Below are positions 20,246-29,144 of a stretch of DNA of 36,941 nucleotides, in pieces. The first letter of the stretch is position 1, and the number at the start of each line of letters is the position of its first letter. The position numbers and the translations under genes were made by a program. The notes below the pieces were generated by a model. That model saw only the letters and a list, made by a program, of their open reading frames with translations, had not been told where the DNA came from and ran no database searches. The DNA is from an uncultured Bacilli bacterium (GTDB taxonomy: Bacteria; Bacillota_I; Bacilli_A; RFN20; CAG-449), in NCBI GenBank assembly GCA_947627505.1, contig CANQWG010000009.1, forward strand, positions 1 to 36,941, in the 5' to 3' direction.

Positions 20246-20758
20246 TTACTTATCTTCGAGATAATTAGGATTTACATTCATTAAAATTTCTTCGTCGATT
20301 GAAATATCTTCCTTATAATCATCAGCACAGTTTACTACTAGAATTGCTTCCGCGAAACAATCAACTAAATAAAGGCTTTCGATTTTTAAATTGACAACCC
20401 CATTGCTTTCTAATTCCATCTTACTGCAAGTCGGATAATGAGAAACATAAACTTTTATAAAACGCTCTTCCGAAATTGTTTTTAAATCCCGATACACCAT
20501 GGTAAATGGTTCTTCAAATTCAATCGTCTCATTGTACACCGATGACTTTTGATCATGATTGGAAGCGTACCATAATTGAATATCAAAAGAACCTTTTAAA
20601 GTAATCTTCCCTTGCGATTCAATGGTTTCATATTTAAGGTTGATAATCCAGCAACCTAACGTTTTAGAAATATCCTCATCAATATAAATGCGTTTATTAA
20701 TGATACTGGAAAGTTTTCCTTTACCAATTAAAGTTTTCGCGGCGATTTCACGATACAT
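20246..20758 (-). CDS. cotE: CotE-like outer spore coat morphogenetic protein
   Basis: YREIAAKTLIGKGK...LGCWIINLKYE...GSFDIQLWYASN...NPNYLEDK resembles B. subtilis CotE; lies between ymcA/ylbF-like and mutS as in Bacillus. Confidence 0.8.
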   Translation of the reverse strand: MYREIAAKTLIGKGKLSSIINKRIYIDEDISKTLGCWIINLKYETIESQGKITLKGSFDIQLWYASNHDQKSSVYNETIEFEEPFTMVYRDLKTISEERFIKVYVSHYPTCSKMELESNGVVNLKIESLYLVDCFAEAILVVNCADDYKEDISIDEEILMNVNPNYLEDK

Positions 20759-20765
20759 AAAAAAA

Positions 20766-20792
20766 TCCTCCTCTACTAATATATGAGAAGGA
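20766..20792 (-). promoter_or_regulatory. Hairpin containing the SD of the cotE-like gene, followed by a T-tract
   Basis: TCCTcCTC/GAGaAGGA stem (one mismatch); minus strand reads GAGGAGGATTTTTTTATG. Confidence 0.65.
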
Positions 20793-20799
20793 TACCTTT

Positions 20800-21114
20800 T
20801 TATTTCAAAGCCTGTTGCAACTTTTCTAAAAGGAGCATTACTTCCTCACGTTCTAAATTAAAGTTTACAATAAAGGGGTTTTCATCGTAACTTTTTTTTA
20901 ATTCGAGATATTTTTGGCGATTAATTTGATAATTTTTCTCATCGTTGATCGCTAAAGCCGTCTTTTTTTGCCACTTTTTTATTTCTGTTTCCAACATGTT
21001 CAATTCAAAACTCTCAAGAATCATTTTCTTCAATTCTAAAAAACGGATGACTGTTGGATTATCAAAAAAAAGTTTGATAAATTCGTCTAGATCATTTTTT
21101 AATTTTTCATTCAT
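20800..21114 (-). CDS. YlbF/YmcA family regulator
   Basis: Small helical protein (VIRFLELKKMILESFELNMLETEIKKWQK), between miaB and cotE as ymcA is in Bacillus. Confidence 0.75.
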   Translation of the reverse strand: MNEKLKNDLDEFIKLFFDNPTVIRFLELKKMILESFELNMLETEIKKWQKKTALAINDEKNYQINRQKYLELKKSYDENPFIVNFNLEREEVMLLLEKLQQALK

Positions 21115-22555
21115 CGCTTACCAATTCTCCGATTAAAGAAAATGTATGTGACTCTAAAATTTTTACTTTTACAATTTTACCGATTAAATCTTTTGACCCT
21201 TTAAAGTTGACGAGTTTCATAGTTTCAGTATAACCACTTAAAATATCGTCTCTCTTTTTAGAAGTTCCCTCAACTAAAACATCATAGACGTTATTTATAT
21301 AACGTTTTGCTCTTTCTTCCGCTTCTTGTTCAACCACTTTGACCAAGCGATCAAATCTTCTTTTTTTCTCTTCCATCGAAACGTTATCTTCCATTTTAGC
21401 TGCAGGGGTTCCTACACGTGGAGAATAGATAAAAGTAAAGGCACTATCAAAGTGACAATATCGAACCATCTTTAAAGTTTCTTCAAAATCGGCTTCACTT
21501 TCATTTGGAAAACCGACGATAATATCCGTCGTTAAAGCGACATCTTTAATAAGGCTTTTCAGTTCATCGACTAATTGGCGATAATGAAAAACAGTGTATC
21601 TTCTTCCCATTCTGCGTAACACATCGTCGCTACCCGATTGAAGCGGAAGATGAATACATGGCATGATATTTTTATATTTAGCGATCACTTCAAACATCTC
21701 TTTGGAAAAATCCCACGGATGTGAAGTCGTAAAACGAAGTCGTGCAATACCGGTCTTAGCTACTAATTCTAAAAGTTTAGCAAAGTTTAAATTTGGATCG
21801 AGATCTTTACCATATGCATTGACATTTTGACCTAAAAGAGTAATTTCTTGATAACCATTATCAACAAGATTCTGACATTCATTTAAAATATCGGCCACGC
21901 GACGACTTCTTTGTTTGCCACGAGTATAAGGAACAATGCAATAAGTGCAAAACTTATCGCATCCGTACATGATATTTACAAAGGCTTTGAAGCGATCACT
22001 TCGCGCCAAAGGCATTCCTTCAATAACTTCGCCTTCTTTTGACAAAACTTCAATTACACGTTTCTCATCAAAAACCACTTCGTCTAAAAGCTGTGGTAAG
22101 CGAAAAATATTGTGGGTTCCAAAAACCAAATCAACTTGGGGATATGATTTTTTTACCTGCTCGACGATATGAGTTTGTTGTACCATGCATCCGCATAAAG
22201 CGATAATTGCCCCCGGATTAATGTCTTTCAAACGTTTTAAAGAACCGATTTCTCCAAAAACTTTGTCTTCAGCGTTCTCTCTTACCGCACAAGTATTTAA
22301 AATCAATAAATCCGACTTTAAAGGATCGTCTACAGGCACAAAACCCAGTTCTTGAAGAATCCCTTCAATCGCTTCAGAGTCTAAAACATTAGCTTGACAA
22401 CCATATGTTCTAATAAAATATTTACGATTTTTGGCAAACTCTAACAATCGTGAAGAATAAGTGATCTCTTCATGAATAATTTTAGTTGCTTCCTTACTAC
22501 GTTTAGCCGCTTCTTTTAAAGAAGGCAAGCTGTGCTCCTTTATTTGCTTCTTCAT
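21107..22555 (-). CDS. miaB: tRNA-2-methylthio-N6-dimethylallyladenosine synthase
   Basis: YGCQANVLDSE, CDKFCTYCIVPYTRG radical SAM cluster, C-terminal TRAM. Confidence 0.97.
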   Translation of the reverse strand: MKKQIKEHSLPSLKEAAKRSKEATKIIHEEITYSSRLLEFAKNRKYFIRTYGCQANVLDSEAIEGILQELGFVPVDDPLKSDLLILNTCAVRENAEDKVFGEIGSLKRLKDINPGAIIALCGCMVQQTHIVEQVKKSYPQVDLVFGTHNIFRLPQLLDEVVFDEKRVIEVLSKEGEVIEGMPLARSDRFKAFVNIMYGCDKFCTYCIVPYTRGKQRSRRVADILNECQNLVDNGYQEITLLGQNVNAYGKDLDPNLNFAKLLELVAKTGIARLRFTTSHPWDFSKEMFEVIAKYKNIMPCIHLPLQSGSDDVLRRMGRRYTVFHYRQLVDELKSLIKDVALTTDIIVGFPNESEADFEETLKMVRYCHFDSAFTFIYSPRVGTPAAKMEDNVSMEEKKRRFDRLVKVVEQEAEERAKRYINNVYDVLVEGTSKKRDDILSGYTETMKLVNFKGSKDLIGKIVKVKILESHTFSLIGELVSDE

Positions 22556-22566
22556 TTTTACTCCCG

Positions 22567-22833
22567 CTATTTCTTTTTTTCTATTCTTAATTTGATTGCC
22601 GTTTTTTCTTTTCCTTCAATTTCTATTTCCTTAAAAGAAGGAATCATATATATTTCAATACCAGAAGGTACGAGATATCCTCGAGCAATTGCGACAGCTT
22701 TGACCGCTTGGTTTAAAGAACCGGCACCTACGGTGTTTACTTCAAGGTAATCTTGGTCACGAATAATATTGCTGATTGCGCCCGCCACGGCAGTGACAGA
22801 TGACTGTGACGCCACTTTTATTTGCTGTATCAT
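22567..22833 (-). CDS. spoVS: Stage V sporulation protein S
   Basis: IKVASQSSVTAVAGAISNIIR...VNTVGAGSLNQAVKAVAIARGY; start set at MIQQIK with GAGGAG SD. Confidence 0.95.
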   Translation of the reverse strand: MIQQIKVASQSSVTAVAGAISNIIRDQDYLEVNTVGAGSLNQAVKAVAIARGYLVPSGIEIYMIPSFKEIEIEGKEKTAIKLRIEKKK

Positions 22834-22845
22834 TTTTGTTTTCTC

Positions 22846-22868
22846 CTCTTTCAAAAAATATGAAAGAG
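22846..22868 (-). promoter_or_regulatory. Intercistronic hairpin abutting the spoVS SD
   Basis: CTCTTTCA/TGAAAGAG perfect 8-bp stem; the SD (GAGGAG) overlaps the 3' arm. Confidence 0.6.
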
Positions 22869-22877
22869 TTAAAAAAA

Positions 22878-23669
22878 CTAGACCTCTATTGTTAATATTT
22901 TATAAATTGGTTTGATGGCTATACAACGATTATTGTTATCGAAGGATAAAATAACTGCGTTAAACAAACTTTGATCGTCATCGTCCTCAATTGTAAATGT
23001 GCTCGATAATCCGGTCCAAGTTCTAGTAATCACTTCTTCTTTTCCGGCTCCTAAAATGCCATTATAAGGCCCACACATTCCAACATCGGAAATATAGGCC
23101 GTACCATTTGGCAAGAGGCGATAATCACGTGTTTGAACATGTGTGTGTGTGCCAAGCAAGGCATCGATTTTCCCATCAAAAGCATAGGCTAAAGCAAGTT
23201 TTTCTCCAGTCGCTTCTGCATGAAAATCGACGATGTGAATATCGGCTTGATCTTCTTGAATTATTTCTTTTAAAGCTTCAAAAGGATTATTGGCATTTAA
23301 ATTAATAAATGCCCTTCCCAACAAATTGGTAACACGAATTTTTTTACCAGAAAAAGTTTCTAAAACCGTAGTTCCAAAACCCGGAATAGAATAATGAAGA
23401 TTATAAGGTCTAAGAAGATTATCGCAATCATCGATGAAATTGAAAATTTCTTTTCTAGCTCCATAATGATTTCCAAGAGTGATGCAATCAATACCGCATT
23501 CGATTAATTCATCATAATTTGCTCTTGAGATTCCTTTACCATGCGTGGCATTTTCACCATTGGCAATAATGAATTCAATTTCATATTCTTCTTGGAGTTC
23601 TTGAATCATTCGAGCGACAACTTGGCGCCCGGATTTTGCGACAATATCACCGATAAAAAGAATATTCAT
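22878..23669 (-). CDS. ymdB: YmdB-type metallophosphoesterase (TIGR00282 family)
   Basis: MNILFIGDIVAKSGRQVV, ANGENATHGKGI, LGNHYG, VDFHAEATGEKLAL, LLGTHTHVQTRD. Confidence 0.95.
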   Translation of the reverse strand: MNILFIGDIVAKSGRQVVARMIQELQEEYEIEFIIANGENATHGKGISRANYDELIECGIDCITLGNHYGARKEIFNFIDDCDNLLRPYNLHYSIPGFGTTVLETFSGKKIRVTNLLGRAFINLNANNPFEALKEIIQEDQADIHIVDFHAEATGEKLALAYAFDGKIDALLGTHTHVQTRDYRLLPNGTAYISDVGMCGPYNGILGAGKEEVITRTWTGLSSTFTIEDDDDQSLFNAVILSFDNNNRCIAIKPIYKILTIEV

Positions 23670-23689
23670 GAGTTCTCCTTTCTAAAAGA

Positions 23690-23706
23690 AAGGCCTCAAA
23701 GGCCTT
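23690..23706 (-). terminator. Hairpin terminator downstream of rny
   Basis: AAGGCCT-CAA-AGGCCTT; minus strand followed by TCTTTT. Confidence 0.7.
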
Positions 23707-23717
23707 ATTTATTTCAA

Positions 23718-25280
23718 TTATTTTGCAATTTCTGTAGCCCGCAATTCGCGAATAACCGAAACTTTAATTTGACCTGGATAAGTCATTTCATTTTCAATTT
23801 TATCTCTGATATCACGCGCCAATTTAAACGATGCTAAATCGTCAACCTTATCGGGGACCACCATGACTCTTACTTCACGACCAGATTGCATCGCAAATGA
23901 TGAAGATACACCTTCAAATTGCTTACAAATATTTTCTATTTGTTCGATTCTTTGAATGTAATTTTCTAATGTTTCGCTCCGTGCCCCCGGTCTTGCTGCG
24001 GAAAGAGTGTCCGCTGCCGCAACCAAATGAGAAATTACAAACTTAGCCGGCACGTCACCATGATGCGATTCGATTGCATTGACCACAACTTCGGGTTCTC
24101 CGTATTTTTTAGCAAGTCGTACTCCGATTTCAACATGGCTTCCATCCATTTCAAAATCAGCGGCTTTACCGACATCGTGAAGTAAGCCGGCACGTTTTGC
24201 AAGATTTTGATCCAAGCCTAATTCAGCCGCCATTACGCCAGCTAAATAGGCCACTTGAACGGAATGATCAAAGACATTTTGACCATATGAAGTACGATAT
24301 TTCAAACGTCCTACATAGGTTAATAAATCTTTATTAATTCGTGGTAACCCAAGTTTTAATGCCGCTTGCATACCTGCTTCTTTAACCGAACGATCAACTT
24401 CAGCTTTGGCCTTTTCACAGATTTCTTCAATTCGTCCCGGTTGAATTCTTCCGTCTTTAATCAATAATTCCAAAGCTAAACGCGCTGTCTCTCTTCTAAT
24501 TGGGTCAAAGCAAGAAACGGTGATTACTTCCGGAGTATCGTCGATTAAAATATCGACACCTAAAAGTTGCTCTAAAGTTCTAATATTGCGACCTTCTCTT
24601 CCGATAATTCGTCCTTTCATTTCATCGCTTGGAAGTGGGACCACAGATACCGTCCGTTCGGTCGTCACTTCTTGTGCGTATTTATCGATGGCTAGCGCCA
24701 ATAAATCGCGAGCCTTATTGTCGGCTTGTTCTTTTGCTTCATCCTCACGATTCTTGATAAAAGCAGCGATTTCTTGAGAAAGTTTTTCTTCAACTCTTTT
24801 AAATATTTCGGTTTTAGCTTCGTTGATCGACATTTGTGAAACTTTCTCTAATTCTGTAATAATCGCATCAATTTTTTCTTGTAAAACATTTTCTTTTCGA
24901 GACAACTCTTTGTTGCGTCGATCAAGTAAGTCGTTCTTTTCCTCTAAGTTTTTTTCCTTTTCAAGCAAAGCGAGATCGCGTCGATCAATACTTTGCTCTC
25001 TTGCCGTCAACTTATTTTCAGCATTGACTGCTTCTTGCTTTCTTTCCTTGATTTCCCGCTCAGCCTCAAGTTTCATCTCATAAACTGTAGACTTAGCATC
25101 TAATTGAGCATTTTTAATAATATGCTCCCCTTTAATCTCTGCGTCCTTAATAATCTTTTCAGCTTTTTTTGTAGCTTGCTTTGATTTTAAAGCCGGAATT
25201 AACCGACAAATTAAAAAGCCGACTATAAGTCCGATGACAAGAAAAAGGATGATTAAAAGCACGGCTGTTCCTGTATCCAT
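23718..25280 (-). CDS. rny: Ribonuclease Y
   Basis: N-terminal [24 protein letters not shown], coiled coil, KH ([30 protein letters not shown]), HD (HDVGKA); AAAGGAGG SD. Confidence 0.97.
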   Translation of the reverse strand: MDTGTAVLLIILFLVIGLIVGFLICRLIPALKSKQATKKAEKIIKDAEIKGEHIIKNAQLDAKSTVYEMKLEAEREIKERKQEAVNAENKLTAREQSIDRRDLALLEKEKNLEEKNDLLDRRNKELSRKENVLQEKIDAIITELEKVSQMSINEAKTEIFKRVEEKLSQEIAAFIKNREDEAKEQADNKARDLLALAIDKYAQEVTTERTVSVVPLPSDEMKGRIIGREGRNIRTLEQLLGVDILIDDTPEVITVSCFDPIRRETARLALELLIKDGRIQPGRIEEICEKAKAEVDRSVKEAGMQAALKLGLPRINKDLLTYVGRLKYRTSYGQNVFDHSVQVAYLAGVMAAELGLDQNLAKRAGLLHDVGKAADFEMDGSHVEIGVRLAKKYGEPEVVVNAIESHHGDVPAKFVISHLVAAADTLSAARPGARSETLENYIQRIEQIENICKQFEGVSSSFAMQSGREVRVMVVPDKVDDLASFKLARDIRDKIENEMTYPGQIKVSVIRELRATEIAK

Positions 25281-25519
25281 TTTCTTCCTCCTTTTCGTGG
25301 TAATTAAAATAATCTTACCAATCGATACATAAAATAAGCGTAATAGTTCCATTAATGTATCATAAATAAATAAATTAACATTAAATATTGAGAATGGAAT
25401 GGAAAATAATTCCAAATCATAACTAATCTGCTCAGCACTCTATGAGTACATTAATATTATAACAATAAAAACATGATTATTAAAAGACAAATCTTAGAAT
25501 ATTTCCATTAGTATAAAAA

Positions 25520-25543
25520 AGGAGGTGTATGCCTCCATTTTTA
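25520..25543 (-). terminator. Terminator downstream of recA
   Basis: Minus strand GGAGG-CATACA-CCTCC-TTTTTT. Confidence 0.75.
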
Positions 25544-25544
25544 T

Positions 25545-26546
25545 TTATTGTTCTTGACGCTTTTCACTGATTTTTGCAACTAAATTATCATAAACTTCAG
25601 GATGTTGTTTTAAAAACTCTTTAGCTGCTTCACGTCCTTGGCCCACTCGTTCTCCTAAAATTTCAAACCAAGAACCGGCTTTTTTGGCAAGATCATATTC
25701 TAAGGCCATATCGAGCGCTTCGCCGTACTTTGAAAATCCTTCGCCATATATCAATTCAACTTTACAACTCTTAAATGGCGGTGCCACTTTATTTTTGACT
25801 ACCTTTATATTAACAACATTTCCGATAATTTGATCGCCTTCTTTTAACGCTTCTCCTTTTCGAATGTCGATGCGAATAGAAGCATAAAACTTTAAAGCAC
25901 GTCCGCCGGTTGTTACTTCAGGGTTACCATAAATAACACCTACTTTTTCTCTTAATTGATTTATAAAAATAACGGTACAAGAAGATTTATTCAAAACTCC
26001 GGCGAGTTTTCTCATTGCCTTTGACATTAATCTAGCATGAGCTCCGACGTTTGAGTCGGACATCACACCTTCTAATTCACTTTGAGGAACTAAAGCGGCA
26101 ACTGAATCGACGACGATAATATCAATGGCTCCTGATTTAGCAAGCATTTCCACAATTTCAAGCGCTTGTTCTCCATGATCGGGTTGGGCCAAAATAAGTT
26201 CGTCGGTATTGACACCGAGTTTAGTAGCATATACTGGATCAATTGCATGTTCAGCATCGACAAAGGCTGCTCTCCCACCTTTTTTCTGTGCTTCAGCAAT
26301 CGCAGTTAGCGCTAAAGTTGTTTTGCCAGAAGATTCAGGTCCAAAAATTTCAATAATTCGACCTTTCGGATAACCTCCAATACCTAGCGCATTATCAATT
26401 AGAAGTGAGCCGCTAGGAATAGTATCGACGTCAATATTAGGACGATCTCCAAGTTTCATTACGGCACCTTTGCCAAATAATTTTTCAATATCGCGAATAG
26501 TCTCTTCTAATTTTTCATCTTTTGTTTTCACTTTTTCTTGTGCCAT
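25545..26546 (-). CDS. recA: Recombinase RecA
   Basis: [49 protein letters not shown]; start set at MAQEK. Confidence 0.98.
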   Translation of the reverse strand: MAQEKVKTKDEKLEETIRDIEKLFGKGAVMKLGDRPNIDVDTIPSGSLLIDNALGIGGYPKGRIIEIFGPESSGKTTLALTAIAEAQKKGGRAAFVDAEHAIDPVYATKLGVNTDELILAQPDHGEQALEIVEMLAKSGAIDIIVVDSVAALVPQSELEGVMSDSNVGAHARLMSKAMRKLAGVLNKSSCTVIFINQLREKVGVIYGNPEVTTGGRALKFYASIRIDIRKGEALKEGDQIIGNVVNIKVVKNKVAPPFKSCKVELIYGEGFSKYGEALDMALEYDLAKKAGSWFEILGERVGQGREAAKEFLKQHPEVYDNLVAKISEKRQEQ

Positions 26547-26565
26547 TTTTTTTATCCTCACTTTA

Positions 26566-27039
26566 TCAATATTTGATTTTTTTACTTTTTATAAGTTCTT
26601 CGATTTTTTTCAAAGCGACCACTACGCATTTGGATCTAATTTCTTCACGCGTACCCTTAAACTGAAGTTCTAATACTGTCGTTTCACCATAAGCAAATCC
26701 AATGTAAACTAATCCGACTGGTTTATCTTCTAAAGCATCAGGTCCAGCATTTCCGGTAAAAGATACAGCGATTGACGAATCGAACAATTTTGCCGCACCT
26801 TCTGCCATATATCTAGCAGTTTCTTTAGAAATAGCTCCGTATTGTTTTAAAATCGATTCAGGGACATTAAGAACTTTTTGTTTTGCTTCATTACTATAAG
26901 TGACTGCCGAGCCTTTAAAGTAGTGAGATGCGCCAGGATAAGAAGTAATGGTAGTAGCAAATAAACCACCCGTCAAGCTTTCGGCACTGCTTAAAGTGAT
27001 GTCACCATTTTTGAGTGTTTCAAATAAGTCTTTAATCAT
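26566..27039 (-). CDS. pncC: CinA C-terminal domain protein (nicotinamide-nucleotide amidase, PncC-type)
   Basis: [45 protein letters not shown]; no N-terminal COG1058 domain. Confidence 0.9.
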   Translation of the reverse strand: MIKDLFETLKNGDITLSSAESLTGGLFATTITSYPGASHYFKGSAVTYSNEAKQKVLNVPESILKQYGAISKETARYMAEGAAKLFDSSIAVSFTGNAGPDALEDKPVGLVYIGFAYGETTVLELQFKGTREEIRSKCVVVALKKIEELIKSKKIKY

Positions 27040-27646
27040 TTTTGTTTTCCTCCTTAAATAATTCTCTCGCTGAAATTAGATATATTATACCCGAAACAAC
27101 CGAAGCAATCATCGCTAAATAACAAAGGACAATGCTCAAACTGAATGGCAAATTCAATAACGAAAAAGGATAATCATTTAAAAAGACACAAATGATTGCA
27201 ATCATTTGAAGTACCGTTTTCATTTTTCCCCAAATTGAAGCGGCGATTACTTTTCCTTTTTCAACAGCAAGCATACGGACAGCATCGACAACAATATCTC
27301 TAGCTATCATCAAAACAACCACAATTGCCGGAATTCTTAAAGGCCCTTGGATGGCTAAAATAATGAGCGTTGAATTGACCAACAATTTATCAGCGATTGG
27401 ATCCATAAACTTACCATAGGTAGTTACAAGATTATATTTTCTAGCGATATGTCCATCTAAATAATCCGAAAATGAAGCAATAACGAAAATAATCAGCGCG
27501 ATAAAATAAATGACAGAAACATTAAACCCACCACCGGAAAGCTGTGGAATATTAATATTAAAAGCATCGTAAGGAAATAAGAGTAAAATTACCAATATAA
27601 CCATTAAAATCATTCTAACTGTCGTAATTTTGTTGGGTAAATTCAT
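27032..27646 (-). CDS. pgsA: CDP-diacylglycerol-glycerol-3-phosphate 3-phosphatidyltransferase
   Basis: MNLPNKITTVRM, SDYLDGHIARKYNLVTTYGKFMDPIADKLLV (CDP-alcohol transferase motif). Confidence 0.96.
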   Translation of the reverse strand: MNLPNKITTVRMILMVILVILLLFPYDAFNINIPQLSGGGFNVSVIYFIALIIFVIASFSDYLDGHIARKYNLVTTYGKFMDPIADKLLVNSTLIILAIQGPLRIPAIVVVLMIARDIVVDAVRMLAVEKGKVIAASIWGKMKTVLQMIAIICVFLNDYPFSLLNLPFSLSIVLCYLAMIASVVSGIIYLISARELFKEENKND

Positions 27647-27668
27647 TATTTAACTCCTTTATTGAGTG

Positions 27669-28006
27669 TTTGACCCGATAAGCCATGTTCTGTCGCGGAC
27701 AATTATTTATCTATGCAATTTATGCATGCCTGAAGCGATTCAATTCTCGCTTCTTGCTTCCCTTACCAAATTTAGGTTTCTCGCTTGTGGGGTTTACCGC
27801 GTTCCACTTCATGATTTCTCATGAACTACGTCACTGTGGCACTTTCAAAGACTTAACCATGTCATAATGATTTAGGTCTCGCCTTGCCGTTAGATGCTCC
27901 CATCTACCCAAAGTTATTTTTTCCTTTGGCACAAACACTACCATCATCGCAGATGGTGCGAGCATGGACTTTCCTCTAGCTATTGCCAGCAATTGTCTGG
28001 GTCAAA
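27669..28006 (-). ncRNA. rnpB: RNase P RNA
   Basis: Minus strand: P1 TTTGACCC/GGGTCAAA at the ends; universal segments AGAGGAAAGTCCATGCTCGCA, AAAGTGCCACAGTGACG, GTGGAACGCGGTAAACCCC, ACAGAACATGGCTTA. Confidence 0.96.
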
Positions 28007-28008
28007 AA

Positions 28009-28374
28009 CTATTTTATTTCATTTGGATCGATACCTTGTTTGAATAAAGCTTGTTCTAAAGCCGAAATTCTTTTTAGTAAATCGATGTTTCCTAAAGAAG
28101 AGCTGTTATCACTGCCTTCGAGACTTTTCAATTTTTCATTCAAAACAGCATTGGTAACTTCGATTTGATCCAATCGTTCTTTTAAAAGTTTATTAGTGCG
28201 GGTTAATTCGCTTATAGTATTTTCAGCATCTTGATGATATTGATTAAAGGTTAAATAATCCTTTAGTATTTCGTCAAGAAAACTATCTACTTGAAGAGGA
28301 TCATAGCCTGGTTTTTTACCGGCAAATTCACGATCAAGAATCGCTTTTGCATCATATTTAAGATTGAAATCCAT
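28009..28374 (-). CDS. gpsB: Cell division regulator GpsB (DivIVA family)
   Basis: ILDREFAGKKPGYDPLQVDSFLDEILKDYLTF...LLKRISALEQALF; next to rnpB. Confidence 0.9.
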   Translation of the reverse strand: MDFNLKYDAKAILDREFAGKKPGYDPLQVDSFLDEILKDYLTFNQYHQDAENTISELTRTNKLLKERLDQIEVTNAVLNEKLKSLEGSDNSSSLGNIDLLKRISALEQALFKQGIDPNEIK

Positions 28375-28405
28375 CACTAATTTTTCCTTTCTCGGAACTT
28401 TAATT

Positions 28406-28434
28406 ATTATACAATAATTATCGATTATATGCAA
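28406..28434 (-). promoter_or_regulatory. SigA-type promoter of gpsB(-rnpB)
   Basis: TTGCAT - 17 nt - TATAAT on the minus strand. Confidence 0.8.
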
Positions 28435-28620
28435 AATAAATAAGAAACCTTAGAAGATCTACTCAAGGCTTATCATTATCAGAAAATCTTTTTTATATAA
28501 CAAATAAAAAAACTTATTCTATAACATACAAGTTGTAATACAATATTACATTTAATTAGCTTATGATTTTCAAATATAACAAATGCGTGATATTTTTACT
28601 TTAGTGCATTTCAAAAATCA

Positions 28621-28644
28621 AAAAATCCTCAATTGAGGATTTTT
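28621..28644. terminator. Bidirectional terminator downstream of the Cys-rich gene
   Basis: Perfect palindrome AAAAATCCTCAATTGAGGATTTTT. Confidence 0.85.
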
Positions 28645-28672
28645 CGTAAAGCATTTTCTTTTTAAAAACTTT

Positions 28673-29128
28673 TTAATTACAACATCCGCAGACTTGAATC
28701 GTTTCCATATTGCTTGAAACCGCCATCGGTTGCTTCATACAAAAAGCGCAGACACAGAAATTACAAGTAGCCCTCATTCTAATATACCGGCATAAATTCA
28801 TCACTGTACAAGTAAAAGTAATTGTCACCGTTTCATTTTGATTAATCGTTCCAAGACAGATGTTATTAGTACCACCACACTGACTATTGACAACATTTCC
28901 ATTGACCATCAAACTACCTCGCATCAAGCATAGGGAATTGTCAATTGGTAGTGAAACGACACAGTCCGTTATCGAATTTGAACAATTATTTTGAATAGTC
29001 AACGTGTAATTAACTTGTTCACAAACTCTGCAACAACAACGATCGCTTTGAAGCGTCATTAATAAGCCACAATCTGAACAATTAGAAACCCAAATGGATT
29101 GATTTCCAGAGTTACAATTAGTATTCAT
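28673..29128 (-). CDS. Cysteine-rich protein with DUF11-like domain, candidate spore coat/surface protein
   Basis: 21 Cys in ~151 aa; VNYTLTIQNNCSNSITDCVVSLPIDNSLCLMRGSLMVNG...LGTINQNETVTITFTC resembles DUF11 repeats; SD AGAGGTG before ATG at 29128. Confidence 0.7.
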   Translation of the reverse strand: MNTNCNSGNQSIWVSNCSDCGLLMTLQSDRCCCRVCEQVNYTLTIQNNCSNSITDCVVSLPIDNSLCLMRGSLMVNGNVVNSQCGGTNNICLGTINQNETVTITFTCTVMNLCRYIRMRATCNFCVCAFCMKQPMAVSSNMETIQVCGCCN

Positions 29129-29144
29129 CCAAACACCTCTTTCA

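Noticed and set aside
25281-25415. 45-aa N-terminal extension of the rny ORF
   Set aside because: Begins at TTG without an SD; the MDTGTAVLL start has a strong AAAGGAGG SD and gives the canonical RNase Y N-terminus.
25520-25543. AAAAAAGGAGGTGTATG on the plus strand looks like SD plus start
   Set aside because: It is the complement of the recA terminator stem-loop; the resulting frame has no supported protein.
27685-28168. Plus-strand ORFs 27685-27867 and 27983-28168
   Set aside because: They lie on or across the complement of rnpB and gpsB; no SD and no recognizable protein family.
28472-28486. TTATCATTATC, partial resemblance to a Fur-type box (two GATAAT-like hexamers)
   Set aside because: Only two imperfect hexamers in very AT-rich DNA; not enough to call a site.
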